Positions 28,987 to 41,225 of a DNA stretch of 64,000 nt are shown one piece after another. Below the pieces are notes generated by a model. That model saw nothing but the letters and a program-made list of their open reading frames with translations, was not told the origin of the DNA and did no database searches. The stretch spans positions 186,001-250,000 of the forward strand of contig JALBYF010000017.1 in NCBI GenBank assembly GCA_023212725.1, written 5' to 3'. This stretch comes from Tranzscheliella williamsii (lineage: Eukaryota; Basidiomycota; Ustilaginomycetes; Ustilaginales; Ustilaginaceae). Every line of letters starts with the position of its first letter. Position 1 is the stretch's first letter. A program made the translations under genes and the position numbers.

Positions 28987-31476
28987 ATGGCCGATCCTCA
29001 AGCTGCCGTGCGTGCTCCCATCACGCCGACCGACACTGATGCGGATGTATTAGCAACGGTCACCGATGACGTGCAGTCGCGTCCCCTATCGGCCTACTCT
29101 ACTTCGTCCAATGCTTCTACGCCCTCTGCTGACCTGGATACACTCGGCCGCCCAAGCCTGTCGCGTGCCTCCAGCATAGCAGCCTCGGACGATGGCTCGA
29201 GCACCGCACCTTTCCGTACCTATCACTCCAGCGCCTCCACCTCGATGGAAGGCATCGACCTGCTCGGTGTCACGCGATCCGGTGGACTTCCATTGAGTGG
29301 TACGTAGGCTTTACCTTTCCACGCCCCCCTTCCCGCTTGCGGGCCTTTGTTTGTATCTGAAATCTTCCTGCTCTCTTCTTCCCTCAACCTTCGACAGACA
29401 TCTTGGAAACCTATTTCACCCCCCGTTTGGACCTAGCTGGCCGCAAATGGTCCGCATTCTCTGGCGATGTGAAGTTGCGCGCCCGCAGGCGTAGAGAGGA
29501 GCTTGTCAACAAGGCCAAGTCCAAGAGAGAGCTCAAACAGATGGAGCAAGAGGTCCAAAAGATGCGCAAGAACGTCGCGCGCAGAATGGAGAATCTGCAG
29601 CAGAAATGGGCTGACGCTAAAGTGGTCCGCCTCCGTGACAAAGTCTGCTTCGTGGTCGGCGTCCTCAACCTGGTTGTCAGTGAGTACGCAGCGGTACCTT
29701 GTAGCTAATTAGCATCTTTACTCATCCACCTTCTCACTTTGTCACGCTCCAGGCTCGCTCTGCTTCGCCCTGAGGCCGGAATGGATCCCTATACTGTACA
29801 GCGTGCTCACGCTCTACTTCCTTCCACTACGCATCTGGACGTAAGTAGCGCTTTCTTATGTAGAGGCGCCCAACTGGGTCCGCCCAATATACTGAACAGA
29901 TACTTTGATTTGGTGCTCGCACATAGGTATACAAGCAAGAAATGGGTGCGTCTTTCGTCGTTGGCAATCTGACGTCGTGCTCGTCTACATGGCAGCTGCG
30001 CTGACTCTGTGCTCTCAACGCGATTTGGTCATAGCACTACTTTCTCTTCGACTTTTGCTGTGAGTCGATCTTTGTCCGGAAAGTGCCACATGCCGGTCAA
30101 TACTGATAGTATTGAGGCCCTCTCACACGACATGTACCCGCGGCAGACTTTCTCAAGTGAGTTGAGCGTATTTTTCTTGCGCATTTCGTCCGTCTGCTCA
30201 CGCAACGCCGTCCACCTCGTTTCCCCTTCGAAACAGCGTTGCCAATCTTGTAAGTTTGCGCTCAGCTTCCGGCTTGCGTTCCGCTACTGATGTTCGCTGC
30301 TCGTCGCCGTGCAGCTGTTCCTCTGGGTCTTTCCCGACTCTGAGTTTCTGTTCACCGTGTGAGTTTCCTTACATTGCTAGAGTCAGCGGTAAGGCAGACT
30401 TCAGCTGCTTAACCTCGTAATCTTTTTGCTATACAGATGCTATTGTGCAGCCCACGGCCCGCTGGCCTTCAGTGTAGCGACATGGAGGAACAGCCTCGTC
30501 TTCCATTCTCTGGAGAAAATGACTTCGGTAAGTATCTCCTTTACTCTGCCGAGATGCCACATCACACAATGCTTCGCTGTGGCCGAGCCGCCGCTGACAA
30601 CCGGACTCGTCGTACTCTTATATTTCGCTACGACCAGCTTTTCATCCATCTGTATCCGCCATTCGTTTTCACCACCATGGTTCACTTCATGCCGCGCCGG
30701 GAGGCGGCATCGCGCTACCCCGCACTGCGCAACCTGGAGACGCTCAATGGCTACACCAGCTTTTGGTTTGTAAGTCTCACCCAAGCGCTTGGCCTGGGCT
30801 GCGGATTTCAAGCTGACAAGGATCGGCATTGGCGGTGTGCTTGCGGCGGTGCAGAACGTGACGATCTACCTGGTGTGGCAGCTGGTCTACTACGAGCTGA
30901 TCGTCATACGCAAGAAGCAGAAGATCGACGCCGGCGAGCGCATCAACTCGTACTCGACCATGAGCAAGGGCAAAGGGCCGGTTGCAAGTTTGCTCGGGCG
31001 GGCGCCGCCCCAGCGACGGGAGCCTGCATTCATGCGTGCGTTACAGCCGCGCCCCTAGTGTCGGAGTGCTGTCTGACCGCGTGTTCTTCCCACAGTGCTG
31101 CAGTTTGCGTATACGATCATCACCACGGTATGTGTGCGCGGAGCCCGAGGGTTAGGAGCATTGCTGACGACTGTCCCTGTAGCTGCCCGCCCCGCTGATT
31201 CTCTTCCCGAGCGCCACCGCCTCGGCGGTCTTCTTGTAAGTGCCGGGCGCCCATCCCGCCACGCCGCCGCTGACCCCCTCTCTCCCGTACAGTGCCGTCA
31301 TCTTTGTGGTGAGCGTCTGGAACGGCGCCTCGTACTACGTCGAGGTCTTCGGCCGCCGCTTCGAGAAGGAGCTCCTCGCCCTCCGCCGCGAGCTCGAACT
31401 CATGCAGTCCACCGAGCACGCCGTCAACTCCGCGCTCCACGATGCTCCCAACACCACCCACGACAAGTCCGCCTAA
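28987..31476 (+). CDS. GPC1: Glycerophosphocholine acyltransferase Gpc1 (DUF2838 family), 14 exons
   Basis: Exons are 28987-29299, 29398-29679, 29753-29840, 29927-29945, 30035-30059, 30147-30156, 30237-30249, 30315-30358, 30437-30527, 30638-30769, 30813-31035, 31096-31127, 31183-31235 and 31293-31476. They total 1,509 nt and give a continuous 502-residue protein; every junction is GT-AG and in phase. The disordered N-terminus is followed by a basic coiled region (KSKRELKQMEQEVQ), then the conserved multi-pass membrane domain: RDKVCFVVGVLNLVVS, RPEWIPILYSVLTLYFLPLRIW, HYFLFDFCYFLNV, HGPLAFSVATWRNSLVFHS, LYPPFVFTTMVHF, and the C-terminal VVSVWNGASYYVEVFGRRFEKEL. The enzyme acylates glycerophosphocholine to lysophosphatidylcholine with acyl-CoA in the ER, recycling phosphatidylcholine headgroups. 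Exons of 10, 13 and 19 nt are unusual beside mostly intronless neighbours. Confidence 0.95.
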
Positions 31477-31609
31477 GCCACCTCCCACCACCATCGCCGC
31501 CTCCCACTCCAGCGCCGCGCGCCACTACCTGTATGTGTGAACCCATGCGCAACGTAATGCGTTATGAAAGACGGACGGTGCATGTCTACACGGTGGAGTA
31601 CAGGGCGGG

Positions 31610-34390
31610 TTATGTGGTCCACATGACGGCGTTACCGTCGGCGCCGGCGGTGAAGATCCAGGGCGAGGAGGGATGCCACTTGACGTCGAGGACGCCGAGG
31701 CCATTGGTAATCTGGTGGCCACGGAGGACCTTGAGGGGCACGAGGGTGACGTTCTGGGAGAAGTCGTTGTGGACCTTGGCGTAGAAGAGCTGGACGGTCC
31801 CGTCGTCGCTGGCGTCGGCGACCAGGTTCCAGGCGGCGCTGAAGCTGACGGCGCGGACCGCCTTGGAGTGGTACTTGAGCACCTTGTACGGGCGCGCCGA
31901 GAGGTCGAGGTCGAACCAGGCGAGCTTCTTGTCGTACGAGCCGACGAGCAGATGGTCGCCGCTGGCGGGATGCACGTCGATGCTGCTGATCCACTTGAAC
32001 CCGGTCTGCAGCGTCTTGACCAGCTTCTGCGCCATGAGATCGTAGACGCGGATGTAGCGCTGTGTCGCGACAAAGATCCACGGCTTGTTGGGATGGAAGA
32101 CCACCTTCTGCACCGACGACCCCTTGCTCGCCCGCCGGAAGGGCGACTGGCTGCGGTGCTTGGAAAGCTGATGGATCAGCACCCCGTGCGACCCCGCAGA
32201 GGCGTCGGGACAGACCGTAGAAAAGTAATCGCCCTTGTTGTGCCACACCACCGACTTTTGCGATGACGCGTTGGTCGACGTAATCGCCACGTACATGGCG
32301 ACACCCAAGCGGCGCTCCGACTCGGCTGGCCGCGTCCACTTGACCGGAGCTTTGGACTTGGACGTGGTGGCCTCGTCCACAGCGCCCTTGCTGGTGGCGG
32401 CAGCTGCGGTGGCATACAGGAACGAGGCGGTCGAAGTGGCGGTTGCGCCCGCCAAGGACTTGGAGGCAGCGATGCTCTTGCTGTTGCTCGGCCCGGAAGC
32501 CGTCCTGGTGTAGTTCTGCGTTTGCGGCGGTGCAATGAGAGCGATCCTGCCGTTGACAGTGGCGGCAAAGAGCGAGTAATTCTTGGTAGGACACCAGGCA
32601 ACCGAGTGAACAGGTGAGCGTTCTGCCTTAGGCAGACCTTCGCAAATGTCCCAGGACGCGGTGCATCTGCCAATGGCCACGTCCCAAAGCCTCGCCTTGC
32701 CATCGTCGGCACCCGTGAGCAGCCAGTTGCCCGTAGGATCTACAGACAGGCATCGCACTCGGACGCCATCGGGATGAGGATATACAACACTTGTGGTGGT
32801 AGGGAAGGGTCTCAGCTCCTTGGGCGAGGGTAGCTTAGGCAGCAGGTTCTCTGGGTTATGAATGTCGATCTTCTTGCGCATCATTCGCGGCGCAAGATAG
32901 AGATCGAGACACCGTTCGAAGCGCTCCTTGACAAAGCCATCGTAGCCGGGCACGTGTCGCAATGATCCGTGCTTGGAGGGCAGGTAATTCTGCTTCCTGT
33001 CCTCCGGCTCCGCCTCTTGCCACTCCTTTTCTTCCTGCTCGTTGAAGAGGTATTCAGCCGGTGGATTGTAAGACTCGGCGTGGCCCGGAAGGGGTAGCTT
33101 AGGCGCAAGCTTGGAAGCCCACGGGCTTCGCTCCTGGTCTTCGTTACTGTCGGCCCAGATATTGTAGAACTTGGGCTTGAGCTCCTTCTTGGGTGCACCG
33201 GGCGTGATCCTGCCGTCGCGAATGGCTCGAACGATCTTCATAACCTTTTTGTGCTCCCATTTGGAGGGTACGAAACGGGACTTCGGCTCGGGCCTGGCGG
33301 TCAATGCGGTCTGCATCACCTTGTCTTCTCCCGTAAACCAGTCGACGTATTCTTCGTATGGATCATAAGCGTCATCCGGGATCTCGGCGTTCTGCAGCTT
33401 TCGGATGATCTGGAGCTCTTCGTCGGTCAAGCGCACATCCTTACCAGTGCTGTTGTCCTTGGCCGAGAACCAGGCCTGGCCATCTCCGTCGACGGTATCC
33501 AGGAATCTATCAAGCTCATCCTTGGTAGCAGGCTTAAGAACCTTGCGGCCATTGATGTCGTAACCAATGTGAGGCAGGTCGTCGTACCAGTCGAGAGGCA
33601 CATTTCCGATCCGATTCGGCGAGTCTTCGGTGCTGCTATCCGAATCGTATCCGGCATCGATCTCGGGATAGACTCGCTTCATCTCGCCGGTGATGTCGCT
33701 CTTTCTGAAGACGCCGCGGGCAGAACCGTCTGGATTACGGGTGGCGGTACCGAAAGCAGAAGCGGCTTGTGAGAGCGGTATACCGAGCTTGTTGGTAGAA
33801 GAGCTGGACTCGGAAGGCTTGCTGGAGTATTTTGACATCATTCGGGACAGTTCTTCATCGATACTCGTCTGGGAGGCATCGCTACGGGAAGCGAAAGCGG
33901 ACGCACGCTCGTCCTCCTCTGCTGAGTCGTAAGCGCCAATATCAGAAGAGTTATAACCCTCTTCGTCAGAACCTTCTGCCTGGCTATCTTCTAGATCTAT
34001 TGACTCCTGATCTTGCTCGTCGTCCTGCTGTCCCAGCGCATCCTCTTCATCCCTGTCATCCTCCTTCTCCTCCAGCTCATCGGCGTCCTCGCCGTCGCTG
34101 GCTTCCAGATCAATTTCTGGAAACTCTTCCTCTGCCGCATCTTCGTCTTCTTCGTCTTCACCGCTGTGGCCTTCGTCATCTTCGTCTTCTAGCAAGATGC
34201 CGGTTTCTTGCTCTCCATCAGATGTGCCAAAGTCCAGCGGCAGGGCCTTCTTGTGTTGTGAGCTACCGTTTCTTGTCGATGTGGTGGGTTGAGATACAGT
34301 GGCCGCCGCAGGCACGACACTCCGCTTTCTCTTGGGATTCGATGCGGCAGCAGCTGCCGAAGCGGCTAATGTCGCCTTCTTTGGAGGCAT
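31610..34390 (-). CDS. ERB1: Ribosome biogenesis protein Erb1 (BOP1)
   Basis: A single exon of 926 codons from ATG 34390 (MPPKKATLAAS). An in-frame ATG exists at 34672, but the 94 residues it would add look like leader sequence, so I chose 34390. The N-terminus is lysine-rich and then strongly acidic (about 60-140, DEDDEGHSGEDEEDED), typical of nucleolar proteins. The BOP1NT domain follows with its signature NRIGNVPLDWYDDLPHIGYD (about residue 255) and DPYEEYVDWFTGEDKVMQTALTARPEP. From about 530 a WD40 propeller begins (VRCLSVDPTGNWLLTGADDGKARLWD). Erb1 forms the PeBoW complex with Ytm1 and Nop7 in the nucleolus and is needed for 27S pre-rRNA processing and 60S assembly. It is convergent with GPC1 (133 bp between stops) and divergent from ARP4. 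Confidence 0.95.
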   Translation of the reverse strand: MPPKKATLAASAAAAASNPKRKRSVVPAAATVSQPTTSTRNGSSQHKKALPLDFGTSDGEQETGILLEDEDDEGHSGEDEEDEDAAEEEFPEIDLEASDGEDADELEEKEDDRDEEDALGQQDDEQDQESIDLEDSQAEGSDEEGYNSSDIGAYDSAEEDERASAFASRSDASQTSIDEELSRMMSKYSSKPSESSSSTNKLGIPLSQAASAFGTATRNPDGSARGVFRKSDITGEMKRVYPEIDAGYDSDSSTEDSPNRIGNVPLDWYDDLPHIGYDINGRKVLKPATKDELDRFLDTVDGDGQAWFSAKDNSTGKDVRLTDEELQIIRKLQNAEIPDDAYDPYEEYVDWFTGEDKVMQTALTARPEPKSRFVPSKWEHKKVMKIVRAIRDGRITPGAPKKELKPKFYNIWADSNEDQERSPWASKLAPKLPLPGHAESYNPPAEYLFNEQEEKEWQEAEPEDRKQNYLPSKHGSLRHVPGYDGFVKERFERCLDLYLAPRMMRKKIDIHNPENLLPKLPSPKELRPFPTTTSVVYPHPDGVRVRCLSVDPTGNWLLTGADDGKARLWDVAIGRCTASWDICEGLPKAERSPVHSVAWCPTKNYSLFAATVNGRIALIAPPQTQNYTRTASGPSNSKSIAASKSLAGATATSTASFLYATAAAATSKGAVDEATTSKSKAPVKWTRPAESERRLGVAMYVAITSTNASSQKSVVWHNKGDYFSTVCPDASAGSHGVLIHQLSKHRSQSPFRRASKGSSVQKVVFHPNKPWIFVATQRYIRVYDLMAQKLVKTLQTGFKWISSIDVHPASGDHLLVGSYDKKLAWFDLDLSARPYKVLKYHSKAVRAVSFSAAWNLVADASDDGTVQLFYAKVHNDFSQNVTLVPLKVLRGHQITNGLGVLDVKWHPSSPWIFTAGADGNAVMWTT

Positions 34391-34849
34391 GGTGGGAGGT
34401 CGAGCCAAGAAAGCAAAGGTATAGGTGGCGTGGTCGAGGTTCGATGGAAAGCAACAACTCGCCAGGTCGAGGTTGAAGCTACGATTCGACCCAGTCTGTA
34501 GCATAAGACTGGACTTCAGCATGGCATAGTCTTCTCTTTCTGGCTTCGCCGTTCTGTCAAAAAAGTTCTCAATTTTCGAAATTTTGGCAGTGTGGAGTCG
34601 GCGACCAGCGCGTACATCTTCATTCGGCCGTATGAAGCCTTGTTCTTGGCCAGAACCCGTATCTAGTCCCATTCAAATGGCAGGAACGCGGCCACGAAGG
34701 TAGAGAATGAGACTGGCGTGCCGCGTCGCGAGGCATCAGATTGGCATCGCATCTCACCGCAACGCAGAGCCGCTTCTTCTCATCCGTTTCTACTGCATCG
34801 TCACGCCAACCGCCTCACCTCAACAGCAGCATACACATTAGCCGACAAC
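34391..34849. other. Divergent promoter region between ERB1 and ARP4
   Basis: About 460 bp separate the chosen start codons. Frames of both genes stay open well into it (ERB1 to 34672 with an in-frame ATG, ARP4 to 34718 without one), so the start of ERB1 is less certain than that of ARP4. Confidence 0.5.
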
Positions 34850-36385
34850 ATGCCTGGTGTCTACGGAGGCGACGAGATCAACGCGCTCGTCATCGATGCC
34901 GGCCACTCTTCTACACGCGCGGGCTGGGCGGGCGAAGATACTCCCCGCGTAGTGCTGCCCTCTTTTTATGCACACCTTCCCATCTCGGACGATGAGATCG
35001 CCGCTCTCGAAGCGGATGCCGCCTACTCTTCCCCGGCATCCAGTGCCAACGGAAATAGCAATGGACATGCCGCTGCCACCGCCGACAATGAGGACCACCA
35101 AATGGAAGATGCTCCAGCACAGCAAGAAACATCGGCATCCAATGGTGCCTCTACAGAAGCATCCGACCTGCGCATTCGTGCATCCAAGGCCAAGTCGGCC
35201 TCAAAGGTGCTGCGCTTCAACGTTGACCGTGAGAAGAAACGTCGTCGATATGTGGGCGATAACGATGTTAACCTCTTTCGCCAAGGCGCCGAGATCGCTT
35301 CGGTCTTTGATCAAGATGGCATCCTATCCGATATGGGTGCTTTCTCCAGCCTGTGCCAGTTCTCGCTCGACCAGCTGTCGTGTGATCCGCAAGAGCATCC
35401 GCTTCTCCTCACCGAGCCAGCCTGGAATACGCGCGAGAGCAGGGAGCAGCTCACCGAGCTTGCCTTTGAATCGTTCCAGACGCCCGCCTTCTACCTTGCC
35501 AACCGCACCGTGCTTAGCTCGTTTGCTGCAGGCAAGCCGACGAGCCTGGTGATCGACATTGGAAGCTCCAGCGTCTCGAGCATCCCGATCGTGGATGGAT
35601 TCATTCTGCGCAAGGGCATTCAGAGGCAGAACAACGCCGGCGACGCCATCAACCGCGCCCTGCTATACTCGCTGCATCATCAACGCAAGACGGCCTCGAC
35701 AATGTTTGCCGGCGTCACGCCGCAGTATCTGATCAAGTCGCGCAGCGCCGTGGATCCGGGCACGCCTGCCAACGCTGTGCTGCGGCAGGACCGGCAGGCG
35801 GGGTCTACGGACTCGTTCAAGGCGTACCAGGTGGGCAGGACGATCAACGATTTTAAAGAGAGTGTTGCGCAGGTGCTCGAGATGCCGTGGAACGAGCAGC
35901 AGGCGCAGTATCGGTCGGGGCGGATGTACGAGTTTCCGGACGGATATAACGATGTGTTTGGGTTGGAGCGGCTGCGGGCGGCGGAGGTCATCTTTACGCC
36001 GTCGCTGTGGGCCGACGTTGCGTCTGCGGAGAGCGGTGCAGTGCTGACGCCAGGGCGTGGATATATAGGGCTGGGCGAGATGGTGATGAACAGCATCAAC
36101 GCGGTCGACGTCGACGTGCGCCCTTCGCTGTTCGCCAACGTCGTCGTCGTCGGCGGCACCAGCTTCATCCCCGGCCTCGTCGACCGCCTCTCCTACCAAC
36201 TCGCCCTGCTCGCCCCCAACCAGAAACTCAAAATTCACAGCCCCGGCAACCCCACCGAGCGCAGACACGCCTCCTGGCTCGGCGCCTCCATCCTCGCAAG
36301 CCTCGGCTCCTTCCACCAGCTCTGGATCTCAAAGCAAGAGTACGACGAACACGGCCCCGCCATCGTCCACGCCCGCTGCAAGTAA
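34850..36385 (+). CDS. ARP4: Actin-related protein Arp4 (chromatin remodelling)
   Basis: A single exon of 511 codons from ATG 34850, whose N-terminus MPGVYGGDEINALVIDAGHSSTRAGWAGEDTPR is close to Arp4 of other fungi (phosphate-1 motif DAGHSSTRAG). The actin fold continues with LLLTEPAWNTRESREQLTELAFE, the phosphate-2 stretch SLVIDIGSSSVSSIPIVDGF and the C-terminal VVVVGGTSFIPGLVDRL and HASWLGASILASLGSFHQLWISKQEYDE. An insertion of about 90 residues (about 45-135), rich in Ala, Ser, Asn and acidic residues, interrupts the early part of the fold where Arp4 proteins have an extra loop. Arp4 is a nuclear subunit of the NuA4 acetyltransferase and the SWR1 and INO80 remodellers, and it binds histones or nuclear actin. 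Confidence 0.94.
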   Translation: MPGVYGGDEINALVIDAGHSSTRAGWAGEDTPRVVLPSFYAHLPISDDEIAALEADAAYSSPASSANGNSNGHAAATADNEDHQMEDAPAQQETSASNGASTEASDLRIRASKAKSASKVLRFNVDREKKRRRYVGDNDVNLFRQGAEIASVFDQDGILSDMGAFSSLCQFSLDQLSCDPQEHPLLLTEPAWNTRESREQLTELAFESFQTPAFYLANRTVLSSFAAGKPTSLVIDIGSSSVSSIPIVDGFILRKGIQRQNNAGDAINRALLYSLHHQRKTASTMFAGVTPQYLIKSRSAVDPGTPANAVLRQDRQAGSTDSFKAYQVGRTINDFKESVAQVLEMPWNEQQAQYRSGRMYEFPDGYNDVFGLERLRAAEVIFTPSLWADVASAESGAVLTPGRGYIGLGEMVMNSINAVDVDVRPSLFANVVVVGGTSFIPGLVDRLSYQLALLAPNQKLKIHSPGNPTERRHASWLGASILASLGSFHQLWISKQEYDEHGPAIVHARCK

Positions 36386-36667
36386 TCCCCCAACCCCCAT
36401 CCTTTCCCCCTGTACTTCTACGCGCAAGCCTCATTACAAACCAGACCTCTCCTACCCTTTCACCTGCCTGCCCCCATCACTCTCGCTTGTCTTTCTCGAT
36501 CATGGCACGCGCGGACGACTTTGCTCAGTAGGGCCTGGATGACATTCGGAGGCTGGGGGCACCCGCATACAGAGTGAAATACAGGCACGAGCCTGGTTGA
36601 CAGTGAAATACAGGCGGGAACCTGGGGACAGTCTAGGCGCTGGAGGGAAGCGATTTTGAGTTTGCGA

Positions 36668-37720
<1,053 letters not shown>

Positions 37721-39946
37721 GGTGGTAGATCGTTTCGGTGCTGCCGATATCCAAAAGAAGGCAATATACGAGAGAAGAGAAGAGGATGGTCAGCCACACA
37801 ATGGTCCAGGAGGCGGGACGATGGCTAAGAGAACGTACAAGGAGGGGAGAGGATATGAAAGCAGATGGCAGTGCGAGTGGATGTGGATGGAAGCGAGGAA
37901 GCGTTGCACCTGTCCAGCAAGTATTATAGCTCTGGAAGATGCAAAAGGGCAAGGGGAATGAGGCCAGAGGGAGAGAGAGCGAACGAATCAATGGTCTGAG
38001 CGACCTTCACCGGCTGATTCACTGTCTTTTCCGTGTGACGACGGAACGCAGTCGCAGGTTGGCAGTGGGATTTGCGGACTAACGGACCACAGAGAGGCGG
38101 CTACTGCACGTAAGCACATAGCTAGACTGGCCCTACTGTACCTACTCACAGTGACTGCAACGATCGAGTCTCATATGTAGGGACGGCCCGATCCCGCCTC
38201 TGTTCAAGGAGGAGCATCGTCTGCAGGTCTGCAGAAGGTCAGCTGGAGAGATGGTCAGCCGAGATCGGACCCAAGCCAAGCCAAGCAGTTGGCCAGTCAC
38301 AGTGACATAGCTTTTTTCTTCTGTAGCATCAAGGTGGAGGTCACTTTAAGGGCACAATGCCAGTCAGATCCGAGCAAAATGACGCACGGTTCACAACTGA
38401 CGCCCTCACCCATCGCTCCCTAGATCTCGACCTTTCTCTCTTCTCCCTTGCTCGATTTCTCGACTTCTGGCTCCTTTCAATCAACTGTCTCTCCCTTGTT
38501 AATGCCCATCCATTCTACCAGATCCGATGCTTCTCACGTCTTCATGCCTAGCAATGTTCGGTCTTTCCACTTGAACTTGTCCGTGAGACTAACTCCCGCT
38601 CCGGCTATAGATAGCCTAGTCGTTGTGCCTTATGGACCGCGCTTCCGATCAGCCAGGTGAGCCTCATCCCTGCGCGTTCTCGCGTGCCACGTTGCCCCAT
38701 GCGCGTTCGGAGATCTTCGCACCGTCGTGAGCGACATCATATTCGCGGTGTCGGCGGAAACATGTTTGTTCCCTGCATTCGATCCCACGAATGGATGAGG
38801 CCTTTTCAGCAGAGAAAGCAGATGCTATCCGAAGACGCCCAGGCAGTGCATACATGAGAGGCCGAATGGCAAAGGCTGACGGAAGTACCGGAAGAGTGAG
38901 CTTACCCTGGGAATGTTGACTGGCATTCTCCCGATGTCGAATCCCATCGGGCGAATCGGCAGATCCTATCGGTAGGGATGGAATCGAGAGCGCTATCTTG
39001 CATGTGCACCCTTTTGTTGATAGGCTCAGTTGCGATTCAAGACTGATGACGCCTCGATCTGTTTATTTCAGCGCGCGCCGCAGAAGCAGAAGTGTAGGCC
39101 GCCGATGACAGTCAGTGTTTGATTATGAGTGTGGCTGTCCGGTGGGTATTCGATGCTTGATCTTGCTGACGCATGTTCAGTCCCCGCTCCGCTTCCTTGT
39201 CGCCATCCAACATCTTCCTTCGGCGCGGCTGCGGCGCCAGTGCACAGGAACAGTCTCTGTCACAATATGATCAGATGTTCCAAGCGCAGCAGGCGGGACG
39301 CCTCTTTCAGCTCTATTAACGCTCAGATTTCTATGTCAACGTAATGCAACGTGCCTCCCACCCCGCCGACCGGTGGCCTTGACTGTCTCGTTGATTGCGT
39401 TCTGTAGCATTCTCAAAATGTGAATGTCACTGAGAGGCGTGTCTGCCATTGTGGCGCACCCTTGTCGCTCCCTTTTCTCTCCGCCTGCTAAACACCACAA
39501 CGCAGTCACAGAGTGGTTCGATTTCGGTCTTTGGTGTTGACAGCGAAGCCAGGAACCGTCATCGAAGCGGACAAGATGGCGTCTGCCATCATCACACTGT
39601 CTTCCGCTTAGGCTCTCCCAAGAGACTTGGCACTGCTGTCTTTCTCTTGGCTCTCCCCTCTTCCCCTCACCACCAGCTCCCACTGCCATCATTTCTGTCG
39701 TCACACTCCCTAATCCTACTTCCCCTAAGACTCCCCTTAATCGATCACTAGACAATCTCTGCCTCTTCTCTCGCTTCTGCTTCTGCCCTGCTTCTGGCAA
39801 TCTTCCTGCTTCTGCTTTTGCCTCTGCTTCCGCTCGCTACAAGCAAGTTATTGCGGATAGGGCTGAATAGGCTCCTTGGTTCACCAAAGACTTCTCACCA
39901 TCTCCCTTCGAAACCGGCGTTGTCGACCTTAGTTTAGACGCTCAGC
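37721..39946. other. 2.2 kb intergenic region without a supported gene
   Basis: This region holds the SDR promoter side and the upstream region of the small membrane protein. Small frames (under about 155 codons) show no recognisable domains. A strongly pyrimidine-rich tract with CTTCTG/CTTCCT repeats occupies about 39755-39835, shortly before the next start codon, a common promoter or leader feature in fungi. Confidence 0.5.
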
Positions 39947-40585
39947 ATGGGTTTCTCCGATGAACGCGATGCGAGATTACTCCCAAGGCCATGGTACAAG
40001 CGCGGGGCCGTCTGGTTCTGGATCGTTCTTATCTGTCTCGTTGCTGCCGTCGTTCCACCGTTAGTGATCTATCGTCATGACTTGGGTGGTAGTCTTCAGG
40101 CCGACCAGCCATTCTGGAACGGCACCGGGCCCAACGACAATCCCTTCGGCACCTGCTTCAATATTCAGGCCACAGCCTTTCAACCCAACTGGAAAGGGCA
40201 ACAGAACACAACGTGGTGCGGAGCCCCCTTCAACCGTACCTCGCCCATCTTTGCACTGCCCTTACAGAAAATGTCGATGGCAGTCAACCAGTCGCAACCC
40301 ATTACCGACGACGTGAACAGGCAGGTCTGGGAGGACATGACCAAGAACTGGTGCGGCGCTGAGGCCAAAATCCGTGGTCCAGGAGGAGAATTCGACGCCA
40401 TCTTTGGCGACGCCAACATCTGGACCACCGTCGACCTCAACATGAACCTCTTCGAAACGGTCAAGGGCGTACCCATCGGCACCTACCAAGACCCGGACTC
40501 AGCAGGATGGATGGACAACATCCGCGTCTGCTTTACCGGTAACAGGACTACCGTAGCCAACGGCTATCCTTACAGCTACGAGTAG
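39947..40585 (+). CDS. Unknown single-pass (type II) membrane protein with glycosylated cysteine-containing ectodomain
   Basis: A single exon of 212 codons from ATG 39947 (MGFSDERDARLL). A short cytosolic tail ending KRG precedes one transmembrane segment at about 21-42 (WFWIVLICLVAAVVPPLVIY). The remaining 170 residues would face the ER lumen or cell exterior. They contain four cysteines (70, 91, 136, 195) that could form two disulfides, and five N-glycosylation sequons (Asn58, 87, 96, 114, 199). Aromatic residues and Asn are frequent. I do not recognise the family and no catalytic motif is visible. Cell-surface or secretory-pathway location is inferred from topology. The clear start, the anchor and the sequon/cysteine pattern argue for a real gene. 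Confidence 0.75.
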   Translation: MGFSDERDARLLPRPWYKRGAVWFWIVLICLVAAVVPPLVIYRHDLGGSLQADQPFWNGTGPNDNPFGTCFNIQATAFQPNWKGQQNTTWCGAPFNRTSPIFALPLQKMSMAVNQSQPITDDVNRQVWEDMTKNWCGAEAKIRGPGGEFDAIFGDANIWTTVDLNMNLFETVKGVPIGTYQDPDSAGWMDNIRVCFTGNRTTVANGYPYSYE

Positions 40586-41225
40586 CAAGCAACCACACTT
40601 TATTATACTCCCGGAAGCCCGCCTTTCTTCTTCCCCGCGATTGTACATATAGTCAGCTGCGACAGCGTCACCCTTCTGTATTATACATTGACATGCAATC
40701 TCGTGTCTTGCACCGTTTCGCGGTCACCAACGCATACCGTCTGCATCTGCTGAAGGTGGTTTCAAAGTGCACATCTCATCGCTTCATGACCTTGACCCGC
40801 TATGGCTTCGGCGAAACAAAGGCAATTACTATGTTCAGACCCTGGTGACGGTGGCACAGCCGCATACTTTGTCGCCGAGTCGAGAAGAAAATGCACGCTT
40901 AATCCAACACCAAAATCGCGTCGAAAAAGATTCTTTTGGTCGCCGTCGTTGGCGTACTTCGCGCGAAGAGGAATGCTCGTCGGATTGCTTGAAGCCCATC
41001 TTCTCCTTCATCCACACTGAGTCGCAACCGCATTGCTTCTCATTCGGGGACTCGTGCCTGGTGTAGTCATTTCTTGAGCCCGCCGTTTGGTCTCTGTCGC
41101 TTTTGGCAAGACACACCCATCACCAACTCACGAAGTGCACGACTATGACTGGCGAACGACCGATACGCAACTAATTCAACAGCAACAGACCGGCATCATC
41201 ACGAGACTGCAGAACAAGCTATACA
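40586..41225. other. Intergenic region (640 bp) upstream of THO2
   Basis: 3' UTR of the membrane-protein gene and promoter of THO2; no gene is seen. Frames of up to about 100 codons are unlike known proteins. Confidence 0.5.
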
